From contig CM071574.1 of NCBI GenBank assembly GCA_036426205.1, forward strand, positions 14,955,274 to 15,019,273: a DNA stretch of 64,000 bases. Direction: 5' to 3'. Positions 41,036 to 52,568 of this stretch are shown one piece after another. The notes beneath the pieces were generated by a model, which saw only the letters and a list, made by a program, of their open reading frames with translations, had not been told where the DNA came from and ran no database searches. The translations under genes and the position numbers were made by a program. Position 1 is the stretch's first letter. Each line of letters starts with the position of its first letter. The stretch comes from Ascaphus truei. Taxonomy: Eukaryota; Chordata; Amphibia; Anura; Ascaphidae.

Positions 41036-43519
41036 CTAATCATCAGAAATGTTTGATTTTTCTTTTGGGGCAATTACCAGGCCTTCGGGTTTTGGAGACC
41101 TAATTGCCTCTGTATAAACGCAGTCCATATTAACAATGTCCTCAGGATTTGCCATCCACTTTGTGTTTTTAGGAACTGCCACCCACTTGGCTAAAACATC
41201 GTCTGTGGTGGCCTGGGTGTCTTCACGGGCATTCATTTTTGCAGGATACAGACGCTTGGGCTGGGCCAATACCTTTTCCTCCAACTTCATCTGAGGAACC
41301 TCCTGCTGGGTAGCAGTAGAATCCAACGTAGCATCCTTCTCAGTCTTCAGAGCCTCGAGCTCCTCGCCCAGGTCACGCTTTTGTTTCTCTGCCATCTTGT
41401 GGCCAGCATGCTCAAACTCCAGGTCCTTCCTCAGGTCTTGAAGCTGTGCTTCTCTATTTCTTTCTTCACTGTGCGGCTGCTAATTCAACTTCTTTGGAGT
41501 TGAGTCGCGATTCCATGTCTGTCAGCTGATTCAGAGCAAGGTTTAACTCTATTTCCTTTTCTCTATTCTTGACCTGCAGCTGCTGGTGCTCCTCCCGGAC
41601 CTTGTCCAGCTACAGCTGCAGGCGGGCCCCCTCATTGGCCATGTGGTCAAGCCACTTGTGGATATCGGCCATCTCGGTTTCATAGCGCAATGTCAGGCAG
41701 GCCACCTGACGGACAGACACCTCCTCCCTCTCGACAAGCTGTATCTTGCGCACAGCAATCTGCGTCTGCAGCTCTTCAATTTGATCCTGCAAGTCCCCTC
41801 TCAGGGCCTTCACCTCTTCCCGGTGCTTGCTCTGAGTTTGTGTCAGCTCATCCTTCATATTTTGGAGCTCCGCAGATTTCATCACCAGGATCGCTGCTGC
41901 TTCTGTTTTCCAGGCCTCTTCCTCCTTGGCGCACTGACTCATGGGGATAGAGCAGCCTCGCTTCTTCTCCATCTCTTGCTCCAGTTTCTGGACTTTTCCC
42001 CGCTCTCTCTCATACAGAGTCACCTGGCAGGTGAAAGGGAGTGGCTCAGTGAGTAAAGACACTGTGGCACTGAGTTTGAAGCAGGGGAGCCTGGTTCAAT
42101 TCCCGGTGTCAGCTTCTTGTGACCTTGGGCAAGTCACTTTATCTCCCTGTGCCTCAGGCACCAAAAACATAGATTGTAAGCTCCACGGGGCAGGGACCTG
42201 CGCCTGCAAAATGTCTCTGTAAAGCACTGCGTACAAGTAGCAGCGCTATACAAGAACATGTTATTATTATTATTATTATCTACGATGCTCTGGTGACACG
42301 CAGCATGGCCTTTAGCTCCTCATACTGCTCTGTGTGGACACACTGGGTACTCAGACGTTCCTGTAGCACTTGTGCCTGGTTAGCCGCCAGGACACTTTCT
42401 TCCTGCAGTACCCACTGCACCTCCCTGGCCTCCTGTAGATGCGCACGTAGTTCTTGCAGCAGGCTCTGCAGTGCTGCCTGCACTTCTACATTTTCCAGGG
42501 ACAATTGTTCCGTCATTTTTTCTGCTTGGTGAAGCTTCTTCCTTCCTTCACTAGCCTGGTCAGACAAATCTGAATTTTCTTCTTTTAGACTTACCTGTGC
42601 ATTCTCTTTCTTTACAGTCTCTAAATCACTCAGGGCATTCTCATAGGCTTCCTTCAATGTACACAGCTCTGTGTTTAGACCATGGCCCTCCTGGTGTGAG
42701 TTTTGCACTTCTGTGCTAAGAGTGTGAACTTCTTGTAGAGCCTCCTTATATTTCTGTTTTAGCTTAGCAATCAGTTTGTCCGACTTGTTCTGCTTTTCCT
42801 CCATGGAAGCAATTGAGGTGTTGGCCTTTTCCAGACTAGTCGTCGCCTCCTCTAACTCACTCCGTAAGAGACGCTCTGTTTTCTTCAAAGCCTCGTACTC
42901 TTGTATAGCTTGGAGTATACACCTTGTACCTAAGCATAACCTTCTCGTTCCTTATCCAATCGTTCCTGCAGGACTTTATAATCATGATAGGCAGTTTGGA
43001 GTGCAGAAATTAAGGCCTCTTTATCCTGGATCAAGGATTCAGCTTCCCTTTGCTCCTTTTTCTTTGCCACCGTTCCGTGACAATTCTGCCCATCACTTTG
43101 ATCTGCAGCACATCTCGGCGCCTTTCAGACGCATGTTGTCCTGACAGCGCAGGTTCAAGTGGTTCGGTCATTTCCTCTGTGACTTGAGAAATACTTTTCT
43201 TTTTCTTCCCCTTTCTCTTTCCTTTATTAGCTCCAGAGACATCAGTATTATTGGGCACACACTCACTGGTATCAGCTTCCACATCTTCCTTGTGCTCACA
43301 GGGCGTTGCTTGCTTTTGCAGCTGTGTGTCTTTGAAAATTTGGGGACACACATCTTCCATGTGACCTAGTTCATGACAGGCCCAGCATACTGAATTTATC
43401 TGCGGGTACAGATCTCTTTCTGGGGCCACATACGAGTCGTCATCATCATTGTATGGCCTGAAGGGACACGGTTTTGTATGATTACGTACATTGCAGAGCA
43501 AACATTTCATGTCGGCCAT
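41036..43519 (-). pseudogene. Decayed ORF: zinc knuckles followed by a long coiled coil
   Basis: Not recognised as any named gene. From ATG at 43519, residues 6-18 form CX2CX4HX3C and residues 45-58 a classic CCHC zinc knuckle (CWACHELGHMEDVC). A lysine-rich stretch (KGKRKGKKKK) follows. From about 43,010 down to 41,036, in changing frames, there is heptad-rich coiled coil (for example LRSELEEATTSLEKANTS, and SLLQELRAHLQEAREVQW). Frame changes occur between 43031 and 42888, across the SINE (42030-42280), and near 41600 and 41400; stops are frequent. Short direct repeats flank it. It could be a gag-like gene of a non-autonomous LTR element or a retrocopy of a host coiled-coil gene. Both readings are open. 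Confidence 0.5.
42030..42280 (+). mobile_element. tRNA-derived CORE-SINE inside the coiled-coil relic
   Basis: A box TGGCTCAGTGAG, B box GGTTCAATTCCC (42093-42104), core GACCTTGGGCAAGTCACTT and tail GTAAGCTCCACGGGGCAGGG, then TTATTATTATTATTATTA. It is the better preserved of the two SINEs. It splits the coiled-coil reading frame. Confidence 0.8.
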
Positions 43520-43904
43520 TTAAAAAATCCGGCAGGGAAAATTTGACACTCAGCACTTTGCTTATGGCATTAGCTTTACACAGCACAGCAATCGTTTCAT
43601 ACCCGACGGGGCAGACTTTACACTCAGCACTTGCTAGATGCAATTTTCACTTTCTTCAGCAAACATTTTGGTTTTCTGCTTGAGTTCAGGGCCTTAACAT
43701 ATCTTCATCTACTGAGCTCTGGGTGCTATTGCATCCACACTTCACATATTCTCTGTGTATGCTGTAAGCACAACTGGTCACACACAGTGGGACTGACTTC
43801 ACTTGCAGACTCTGCACTTTACTTCGGCCGGGCGGCCATTTTAAATCCCCACTTTTCCTTCTCCAACCCACAGACCTTTCAGTGTCTGCCTGCACTAATC
43901 CACC

Positions 43905-44075
43905 ATATGTGGCAAACTGCTCCCTTTATGTAGCACTGCCACTTGCCCAGGCTCTTCCTGACACAGTCTTCTAGGGTTTGTTTTGTAAAAAGGGGGACAA
44001 ACACGTGTCTACACATACAAGGGGCACTCAGCCCTCAGCGGTTTATTTCTCCATTAGTGACACTACACATTTTTA
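43905..44075. repeat. Right direct repeat flanking the coiled-coil ORF relic
   Basis: It contains TGTGGCAAACTGCTCC (43909 on) and CAGCGGTTTATTTCTCCATT, then ACTACACATTTTT (44035-44073), matching 40337-40440 in the same orientation. Confidence 0.45.
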
Positions 44076-44479
44076 AACACCGTCACTTTAAGAACAAAAT
44101 AAACTCATAAAAATAACATCTACTCCTATCAGGAGTCTACAGTAACTCACATGCATATCCCTATCTGCAATATTGGCTGGCTAAGCCAATTACCAACTTA
44201 AACATAACACACAGATAGAATAACATTGAGTCCTTAACTGTGAGATGGGGACAGCAGGGGCGCGGCCGTGACGTCACCCGGCAGGTTCGCCCTCATTGGC
44301 TAAACCGCCCAGGGGCGTGGCCCAGCGCTCTGTTGCGACTCCTGCTCTCAATTTTCTTGCAGTGGGCCCGGCCCAATTGTGGGACGGATATTGTCCTTGC
44401 AGCGTCCGCTGCAGTAGCCAGCGGGGACCTGGCGTTATGCCGTACAAGGGAGGCAGACTCCAGAAGGTTTAAGAGCTAA

Positions 44480-45305
44480 TTCCATAAAATCCATGGCCGT
44501 GTCCTGGACCATTCCACAGGAGCTCAAGCTTCTCCCGTAGAATTATAAAGGGCAGCAGTATTGACTTCTATTAATACCTTCTGTGGCAGGATAGCCGTGG
44601 TTAGTGAGAATTCGACAACTCTTTTGGTGTAATAATACGTTGGTGGTTCATTTTCCACATAAACAAACAGAAATTTAGGAACACTCTCCCGTTAAGGCAA
44701 AACAAACCATAAACATAACAACTTACTCCAGTTAGGGAGGCTAACTAAACAAACATACACGGCCTGATTAACCTACTGGTTAGCTAGGCCAGTTTCCAGT
44801 CAAAAACAGGATTTGGAAGTGTGATACCTTAGAGCTCTATTTCTTTCAGATAAAAGTGAGCCGCAAGCTGTCTGCCTGTGTCAGCTGTCCTCTGCTCGCT
44901 CTCTCCTCCTGAGAGACTGTCTGTAAAAGCTTTCCCTCTTCCCTTGTTAACCAGGTCAGTCTGGCCTAATTAGGTGCACCTGAAGATTGCCTAGCTAGAG
45001 GAGAATATCCCACATATTGGAAAGCATGCATAACGTAATGACAGGTATATTTATATGGGACCTCCTACTGGTGGAATTTTGTTCTGTCCTATCCCAGTTC
45101 AAATTTTGAAAAACAAATTGTAAAAGTGTAGTCTTCATTGTGCAGTATTAAAGAGAGAAAAAATCATTAAAATACAAAATTCATATTGAATTGCACCCAC
45201 AAACATAGAAATATCACTTATCAGTAAAATAATGTGTCCACTTGGAGCACTCAACCGGTCCTCTCCTCATAGCATGAGTGAGATTCTTAGCTCTCCTCCT
45301 ATGGT
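44480..45305. other. Unassigned repeat sequence
   Basis: No ORF or known element. It is present again at 55,080-55,980 with many small indels. Confidence 0.5.
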
Positions 45306-45600
45306 CGCGTTCCTCTGTTGTCACACAAATCAAATCAGCTTTATTGGCATGACGAAAGAACATTTCAGTATTGCCAAAGCGTGAATAATAGGGGGTGGGG
45401 GACAATAATTACACGAATATTAGAGTGTAGGGTATAATGATTGCACAGTATATGGGTAACAGTTTCACACAGGGATGTGGGGGTTAGTGGACGTCTCTCA
45501 GCTTGTGGCAGGTGCTGATATAGTGTGCAGCCAGTTCTGCTGTGGTTTCATCTTCTCCCAGGAGGATCGCTATTTTTTGGTTCTCCTCTATATTATTAAA
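45306..45600 (-). repeat. LINE-like 3' tail, minus strand
   Basis: On the minus strand it ends 'ccaataaagctgatttgatt', an AATAAA-bearing tail seen at the end of several vertebrate LINE families. The upstream body is unrecognised. It recurs at about 55,980-56,260. Confidence 0.4.
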
Positions 45601-46632
45601 GTTCTGGATAACACACACTGAGCATCCAAGATTAGTTCCACTGGCATGCGTTGTAGGGGCTTACAGCAGGTGACTTCGGTCTTTCGCTCTTGTCGCAGCT
45701 CACAGACACTTAAACCACAACAGATTCCCATATAATTGGGTATACCCTTACGTGTTGTGTAGCGGCAAGCTACTTCCTCAGTGGGTGTATGTCCAATGAA
45801 CACAGTCAGTGTCGTTATAAAGGAATCGGTTATGGTAAATAATGAGTCGTAACTATTAACACTTTAGCTACAAATTTATAATACATCAAAATATTATCAT
45901 ATTCATCTATAGAAAACTATATATATATATATATAATACACACAGAAATACCGCTCAACAAAGTAAATAACTGGTGTCCAAAAAAATGTCAGTAAGTAAT
46001 ATAAATAATACCCAACAGTGGTGCTAAAGGTTGAAGTGATATTGAACCAACAAAGAAAGCAACCTTATAAAGAGCACACGGACATACCAAGCAAGTGTCA
46101 ACAATGATTTTATTAAAGTGAGTAAAAACAAGGGATAAAGTTAAAAAGATGGGGGACTCAACTCTACTAAGTCTGTATACCTAGAGGCAAGGGTCTAAAC
46201 ATAGAGCCAGATCTAACACCCGAGAAAACACACAGGGAGCTCTGTAAAAGCACACATGTGAAAACCTGTGAACACACTTGGAATACGTATACATAACATT
46301 TTAAAAACAGTTTAAAAACAACTACTGTACACTAATACCCACAATTTGTTTTACATATAATCAATTTACAAATCCTAAAAAATTAAATCAATACAATAAA
46401 AACAATGAAAATATTAAAGTATCTGACAAATGGAACAATATCCAGATTCTCATTGAGACCTTAAGGAGAGAGGGTTTGCATAGTGAAGGCCAATAACATT
46501 TGCTTTGACAAAGGGAACAAATCTATTTCTTCACAAAGAATGTGTTTGAATAATCTACAGAAAAATCTCCAGAAAAAAAAAGCCTAGAAACACAGAGCAG
46601 CATATATTTGTTTATAATATTTAGTCTATGTT

Positions 46633-46932
46633 TTAGAAAACACTGCCTACGTGTCCTTGTGGTCCTACATACTGTATATACTGGAGGCCACATAGGCACT
46701 CCAACATATAGCGAACAAAACTGGCATTACAATTCACAAAATCCATAATGGGAGAAGAATCCCCCGTAAAATGGGATATAAAACATTTGGCTTTATCATT
46801 AATACAAGTGATACAATGGGCTCCTCCACACTTAAAACAACCGTTAGGTGTACTAAGTATCCAGGAAATGCTTTTGTTCTTATTGGATCTCAATGCTCTC
46901 GGAATGCTTGGTGCCATCATGATTTTTTTCAT
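46633..46932 (-). mobile_element. Penelope-like element, GIY-YIG endonuclease fragment
   Basis: A 99-codon open frame. Residues 32-43 hold the C-X2-C-X4-C-X2-C finger that precedes the endonuclease in Penelope-like elements. Residues 66-90 (NCNASFVRYMLECLCGLQYI, then YVG) correspond to the GIY-YIG motif region. The catalytic Arg and Glu further on are missing. The orientation is opposite to the RT fragment that starts about 10 bases away. Confidence 0.7.
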
Positions 46933-46939
46933 TCAATAG

Positions 46940-48000
46940 AAAGACGAAGGGGTAAGAGAAGGGGAGAGGGTGGGCGAGGGCTGCCAAGGGGAAGAGAAAG
47001 GAGGGCATTTTAATGGCTAATAAGCAAGCTATGAATAAGAAGATTTGTATTGTATCTAAGTTTGAACTCTCTGCTTCCCAAAGTCAAGTTTTAAATAAAG
47101 GTTTAACCTTTGCTCCCACCAGTCCCCCACATTCCTTTAAAAAATAAAAATAACAATTTCAATGATCAAAGGAATGTATCAGATATAGTTGAGTTGTTAA
47201 GGGAATCAGATAATGGATTAGAGGTTTTATTGAAGAGCCATATCCCTTTATAGCTTCAGATATTGAATGTATTTATCAGGGCCCCTGGAAGTGAATAAAT
47301 ATACTCACTCTAATCTTAAACCAAAATCTATATGTTACCCATCAGCATTTAACCATTTGAGTGCCGGAGAAGTCCTGCTCCAAGTTCCCACTCCATGGCA
47401 TGATGTGATCAAACCCGGAAAAAACAGACCCTTTGAGGATGACGTAGCCACTGTGTCATGGGGGCTCCCCGGAGTGCCGGTCTTCGTGACGTAGTGACTA
47501 CGTCCTGGGACACAAACGGTTAAGGGAAATTAACTGGAGATTGTTTTTTACAAATTGGTAAATGAAGATTTCTGCAAATTGTGTAAAGAAAAGGAGAGGG
47601 GAGTTAATAACCTGACCACATTACAGCAAAGAGCTTTGAGAGAATCAAGGGAAAATGATCAAATAATTGTTAAGAAGGCCGATAACAGGGGGGAGGAGGG
47701 AGATTTACCAAATAAAGACAATTATATAGAGGAAGCGAATTGCCTATTGAGTGATAAAGAATCCCATATTCTGCTCAGAGGATCCCACTGGCACTTTTTT
47801 GGGGGGTGAGGGAACTTCAGAATTTTAGAAAGCTTTTAGTGAGTATATTTAAAATAAAGTTTGATTTTTTTATTAACGAAATATCCAAAAACTTCAATAT
47901 TTTATTACCTGCCCAAGGATCACAAGAATTCCAGTAAACCCCCTGAAAGACCAGTAGTTTATGGGATTTTTTCCCCAATATGAGGATGTGTTCCTCCACT
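46940..48000 (+). mobile_element. Penelope-like element, N-terminal reverse transcriptase fragment
   Basis: Broken frames read SKFELSASQSQVLNKGLTFA near 47,060 (Penelope N-terminal motif), then LTTLQQRALRESRENDQIIV and KKADNRG with DNYIEEANCLLSD (47,615-47,770), then YPKTSIFYYLPKDHKNSSKP and PERPVVYGI (about 47,881-47,975). The last is the conserved LPKxHK...GRPIV RT motif. The fragment stops before the catalytic YxDD region. A piggyBac-like MITE interrupts it at 47,349-47,523. Confidence 0.75.
47353..47519. mobile_element. piggyBac-like MITE inside the Penelope RT
   Basis: Flanked by TTAA (47349-47352 and 47520-47523), the piggyBac target. The ends CCATTTG and CAAACGG are inverted repeats (6 of 7). 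167 bases, GC-richer than the host element, no ORF. Removing it lines up the Penelope reading on both sides. Confidence 0.7.
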
Positions 48001-48169
48001 CTTCTGTTTGTTATAAACGGGTAAAGAAATATCAGAAATACGCAGTATACATTGTGTATAGCTACATCTTTCTATGTGTGTGGTGTAAATGTACGAATTG
48101 ATATCTGTACAGATCCCCAAAAAAAAAATTTTTTCATTTAGATTGCATTCATAGATAATGTGAGTTATC

Positions 48170-48245
48170 TATATTATATATATATATATATCTATATATA
48201 TAATATTCATATCATCTATATATATATATGCTATATATATATATC
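48170..48245. repeat. TA-rich microsatellites
   Basis: TA runs at 48,170-48,245 and again at 48,376-48,435. Confidence 0.9.
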
Positions 48246-48328
48246 AAATATACAATACCGCATAGCAGCAAAAAGGGAGACAGCACTCGGTGAATGAAAT
48301 AAATGTATTAATACAGCACTACCTCCAA

Positions 48329-48358
48329 CGTTTCGATCCCACAGGTGATCTTCCTCAG
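48329..48358 (-). ncRNA. Hammerhead-like motif 4
   Basis: On the minus strand: CTGAGGAA, stem GATC / GATC around ACCTGTGG, then GAAACGTTGG. Downstream on that strand come TAATACATTTATTT and GAGTGCTGTCTCC, as after motif 8. A copy lies at 58970-58999. Confidence 0.45.
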
Positions 48359-48471
48359 GGGTGCCTATATATCACATATATATATATATATATATTATAT
48401 ATATGATATATATATATATTATATCTATATTATTCTCAATTTGATTGTCTCTATGGACCATTATAAATGTA

Positions 48472-48803
48472 CAGGCATACTCCGCTTTAAGGACACTCAC
48501 TTTATGTACACTCGCGAGTAAGTACATGTCGCCCAAAAGGCAAACGGCAGCTCACGCATGCACCTGTCAGCACGTCCTGAACAGCAATACCGGCTCCCTA
48601 CCTGTACCCAAGCTGTGCGCAAGCGAGGAGAATATAGAGCATGTTACAAATGTGTTATTTACATCAGTTATGCACGTATATGACGATTGCAGTACAGTAC
48701 ATGCATCGATAAGTGGAAAAAAGGTACAGCTTCACTTTAAGTACATTTTCGCTTTACATACATGCTCCGGTCCCATTGCGTATGTTAATGCGAGGTATGC
48801 CTG
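48472..48803. mobile_element. Tigger-like MITE, twin 1
   Basis: Left end CAGGCATACTCCGC, right end GCGAGGTATGCCTG, TA on both sides. CAGGCATACC is the known end of Tigger/pogo elements. 332 bases. The inside has CGCGAGTAAGTACAT and CTTTAAGTACATTTTCGC. No ORF. Confidence 0.75.
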
Positions 48804-49009
48804 TATGTGTTTCCACCCACTCTCTGCACCCTTTACTTTGTAGTTGTATATATAGTATTCAGGTTAATTACTAACAGAGTATCTAAATTAAGCTTTTTTT
48901 TTTTTTTTCCTTATACGACAATATATTACAACTAGTTTGATGCTAATATACATCAGTATACATTGTCCTTTTACTGTATTGATGCACAATCTATGTATGT
49001 ATGTATATA

Positions 49010-49341
49010 CAGGCATACCCCGCTTTAAGTACACTCACTTTATGTACACTCGCGAGTAAGTACATATCGCCCAATAGGCAAACGGCAGCTCACGCATGCG
49101 CCTGTCATCACGTCCTGAGCAGCAATATCGGCTTCCTACCTGTACCGAAGCTGTGCGCAAGCAGGGAGACTATAGAGCCTGTTACAAATGCGTTATTTAC
49201 ATCAGTTATGCACGTATATATCGATTTGCAGTACAGTACATGCATCGATAAGTGGGAAAAGGTAGTGCTTCACTTTAAGTACATTTTCGCTTTACATACA
49301 TGCTCCGGTCCCATTGCGTATGTTAATGCGGGGTATGCCTG
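49010..49341. mobile_element. Tigger-like MITE, twin 2
   Basis: Left end CAGGCATACCCCGC, right end GCGGGGTATGCCTG (perfect 14-base inverted repeats), TA on both sides. 332 bases, the same length and order as twin 1. Confidence 0.8.
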
Positions 49342-49646
49342 TATATATATATTATATATATATATATATATCTAGATCTAACCCTTTAGAAGACCATTAC
49401 ACTACAGGGTTTTGTTGCCCTTTATAAGTCCTATGCAATAGGACATATTGAATATCATATAATAAGTTAATTAGGGTTTTCTATTATTGCAAGTAATTCA
49501 TTTATATGTAAGGGTAATACTATTATGTTCTTGATCTTTTTGGAGTTTTTTTTATGTATATCAAATGTGTTTTTGTTCAATTGCACTTTATCCCAATTAG
49601 TAAGGGTATATATAGGAATAGAGGAGGCTGCTACACCATGACACCT

Positions 49647-50035
49647 CTGAAGAAGCTTTGTAAAACGCGTAGGGTGAAGGACTTTGCCTACTGTGAGATC
49701 CCAAATCCACTATGTCGAACTAAAGTGAGACGAGACATGACGCAGAAGCATTAGAAGGACTGTGTGCTGGACATGACAGGTGTGGGACGCCGAGGCTACT
49801 GTGCAAGACAGACCTCCGATCAAAGCATTTGGACTGTGGGATTTCTCTCTATGCGCTTTACTTTATGACTTATTGTGAGTGCTACAGTATATGCATTTTT
49901 TATGTTCTTTTAAATTATATTAAACCGGTTACACTATGGTATTTTGCCTTGCTATCTTTCCATATCTCTATCTCTGAGCGGACATCTACCAGAAGGTTGG
50001 GACATTTTGTGACTGTACTACACTGATACACATTT
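49647..50035 (+). mobile_element. Penelope-type 5' end fragment with hammerhead-like motif 5
   Basis: It starts with CTGAAGAAGCTTTGTAAAAC and GCGTAGG (49647-49674), a weak version of the motif. It then runs through GC-balanced untranslated sequence to about 50,035. Similar layout to 35,860-36,590. Confidence 0.35.
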
Positions 50036-51289
50036 TATTATTTTTAATATATTGTAATAAAAATGGCAGGGGATATTAAGTATTTTAATCTGGTACTTCA
50101 GGAGTTAATGTTGGTTACAAATTGTGTTAAAAATACAAGAATTGTTCTCATGCAAGTAAAGACCCTTCCTGTGTCTGGGTTGATCTAGAAAGAGGGCTTA
50201 ACCTGGGGGCTATTAGTGATGGCCCAATAACAGTGAGAAATGTATAGTTTGGAAGGCAATAGATGATAGCCAGATCCTGGGCTATCAGCCTCAAAGAACT
50301 CCTTGTATTCTTGAAACATCCCCTGTGCATGACAGAGAGGGGTATTACAGGTCACCACTTAGTCTGAGGGTTATATTAAATATAACATATCATTGGCCTT
50401 ATACCTATTTGCACGAATAACAAATACATATCTGTAAATGTTATAATTAAATGAATTTTTAGTCAGTGGCAAGGGGCAGATATCCATTTGTCGCTAAAAC
50501 TTAAGAGCAAGTCGTTCAAAATTAGTATTGTTACATTCAGCAAACTCACACGAACATATTGATATGACTCTCGTGTGTCCAAGTATGATGGCCACAAAGT
50601 TACGAGGCCTTTTATATACTAAATCACATTTAAAAGTCACCCAGAACCAGGTTTTTTTCTTTCACGTCATAAAATGGTCAAGAGAACTGATTGTGTGTGT
50701 TTCAATGCTGAAGCTCTGGGCATAAAAGTTGGCATGTTTGAATAGACAATTAGATTTCAATTAAGGGAGTGTCCCTGCTGGAGCACGTGAAATCTCAATT
50801 TCCATTCAAGACTCTTTGGGAAAAGATCTGATTAATGTTAGACTGTAACGTAAATTAGATTTGTTTATCATTCCTTACCCATTCCCTCACTCCTTGTTGG
50901 TACTAGCTCAACAGTTTCTATTGCACCGGCTTTGTTCGCGAGATTGCGTTACACATGCGCATGAATGCATCACGGACCCTGCACTGATTTCAACCACAGT
51001 AACTCCCGACATCACCATGGCGATAATACAGCACTACGCATGCGCATAAGCCTAGATGACGGAGCACTCATTCCCAAGACTACCAGGGACGCTACGAGTG
51101 CAGGGAATCAGGAGATAAACTGTTGGACTCCGGATCACTGACTCCTGGGACCATGTGACGATGCCTGCAATCAACACAGGAGCTATAATAGCTGCATAGG
51201 CTCACAGGCTTTTTAATGATTGGTTCACTCGTTATGTTCACTGCAATGGGTGTTGGGTATTTATATGTTGGTGTTTGTCACTTGACTTG
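50036..51289. other. Unassigned repeat sequence
   Basis: No gene. Includes two short CATGCGCAT motifs at about 50,953 and 51,039. Recurs in copy 2 at 60,650-61,910. Confidence 0.5.
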
Positions 51290-51297
51290 TGCACTGC

Positions 51298-51330
51298 CTT
51301 GAGAAAGGTCCCGTTTGAAGGACTGAAACT
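51298..51330 (+). ncRNA. Hammerhead-like motif 6
   Basis: CTTGAGAAA, stem GGTCC / GGAC around CGTTTGAA, then TGAAAC. A copy lies at about 61,914-61,945. Confidence 0.4.
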
Positions 51331-51446
51331 ACAGTGTATATGCCACCTATCTTCAATACATCTTTTTGTACTACAACTCCATTTGTGTGCTTCCTCTTTC
51401 TTGCTGGAATATTTCTTCAGTGTATATGTGTGTATGTGTGGGTATG

Positions 51447-51450
<4 letters not shown>

Positions 51451-51487
<37 letters not shown>

Positions 51488-51520
51488 CCACCACTACACA
51501 CACACACACACACACACACC
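51451..51520. repeat. TA/CA microsatellite
   Basis: TA run followed by CA runs. It recurs at 62,064-62,147. Confidence 0.9.
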
Positions 51521-51619
51521 TGATAGGACTCCAAACATTCCATGAAAAATTCCTGAAGGGTCTAATTAGCAACAAGGAAAAGAAACTCCACACATCAAAA
51601 TATGGTATGTATATGTATA

Positions 51620-52568
51620 CAGTTAGGTCCGGAAATAATTGGACACTGATACAAGTTTTGTTATTTCGGCTGTGTACCAAATTAAATTCAAGTTACAGTT
51701 AAATAATGAATATGGGCTTAAAGTGCAGTCTATCAGCTTTAATTCGAGAGTATTCACATCCAAATTGGAGGAAGGGTTTAGGAATACATCTCTTTAATAT
51801 GTAGCCCCCATTGACAAAAGCTGTTTCATGGACAGGTGTGGGCTATTCCTTCGTTGTTTCATCATCAATTAAGCAGGTAAAAGGTCTGGAGTTGATTCCA
51901 GGTGTGGCATTCGCATTTGGAAGCTGTTGCTGTGAACCCACAACATGCGGTCAAAGGAGCTCTCAATGCAAGTGAAACATGGCATCCTTAGGCTACAAAA
52001 AAAAAAATCCCCCTCCCCCTCCGCTGACATCTCCCCCGCACATCTCACATCACACACACACAGCCCCGATCCAGGCAAGGACATGTCCCCTCCCTTAGTA
52101 GCCACGCCCCCCAGCTCCTGCTCTAACAGATTTGCTGGACAGCCGAGGGAAACTTAGAATGCCCATAATTTGGGAGGTGAGTCACATTGGAAGCTCAAAA
52201 TAGTTGCATTGACCTACAAATCCGCAGCAGAATGTCCATTGAAAGTTTTGTTGTGCTACATGATGCCGTTTCTGAGATTTCGATGCTTCGGACATACAAA
52301 CAAACAAACGGAATCCAACATAGAATTATAGTATAGATTGTGTTAATTTGTCCAATTACATTTGAGCCCCTGAAATAAGGGGACTGTGTATGAAAATGAT
52401 TGCAATTCCTAAACGTTTCATACAATATTTTTGTTCAACTCCTTGAATTAAAGCTGAAAGTCTGCACTTCTATTGCATCTCGGTTGTTTTATTTCAAATC
52501 CATCGTGGTGGCGTACAGAGCCAATATTAGGAAAATTGTGTCAGTGTCCAATTATTTCCGGACCTAAC

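Noticed and set aside
41586..42056. A 156-codon plus-strand ORF
   Set aside because: It is antisense to the coiled-coil frame on the minus strand, whose heptads explain the openness.
48445..49375. 132- and 124-codon ORFs with similar peptides
   Set aside because: They are the twin Tigger-like MITEs read through. The similarity is that of the repeats.
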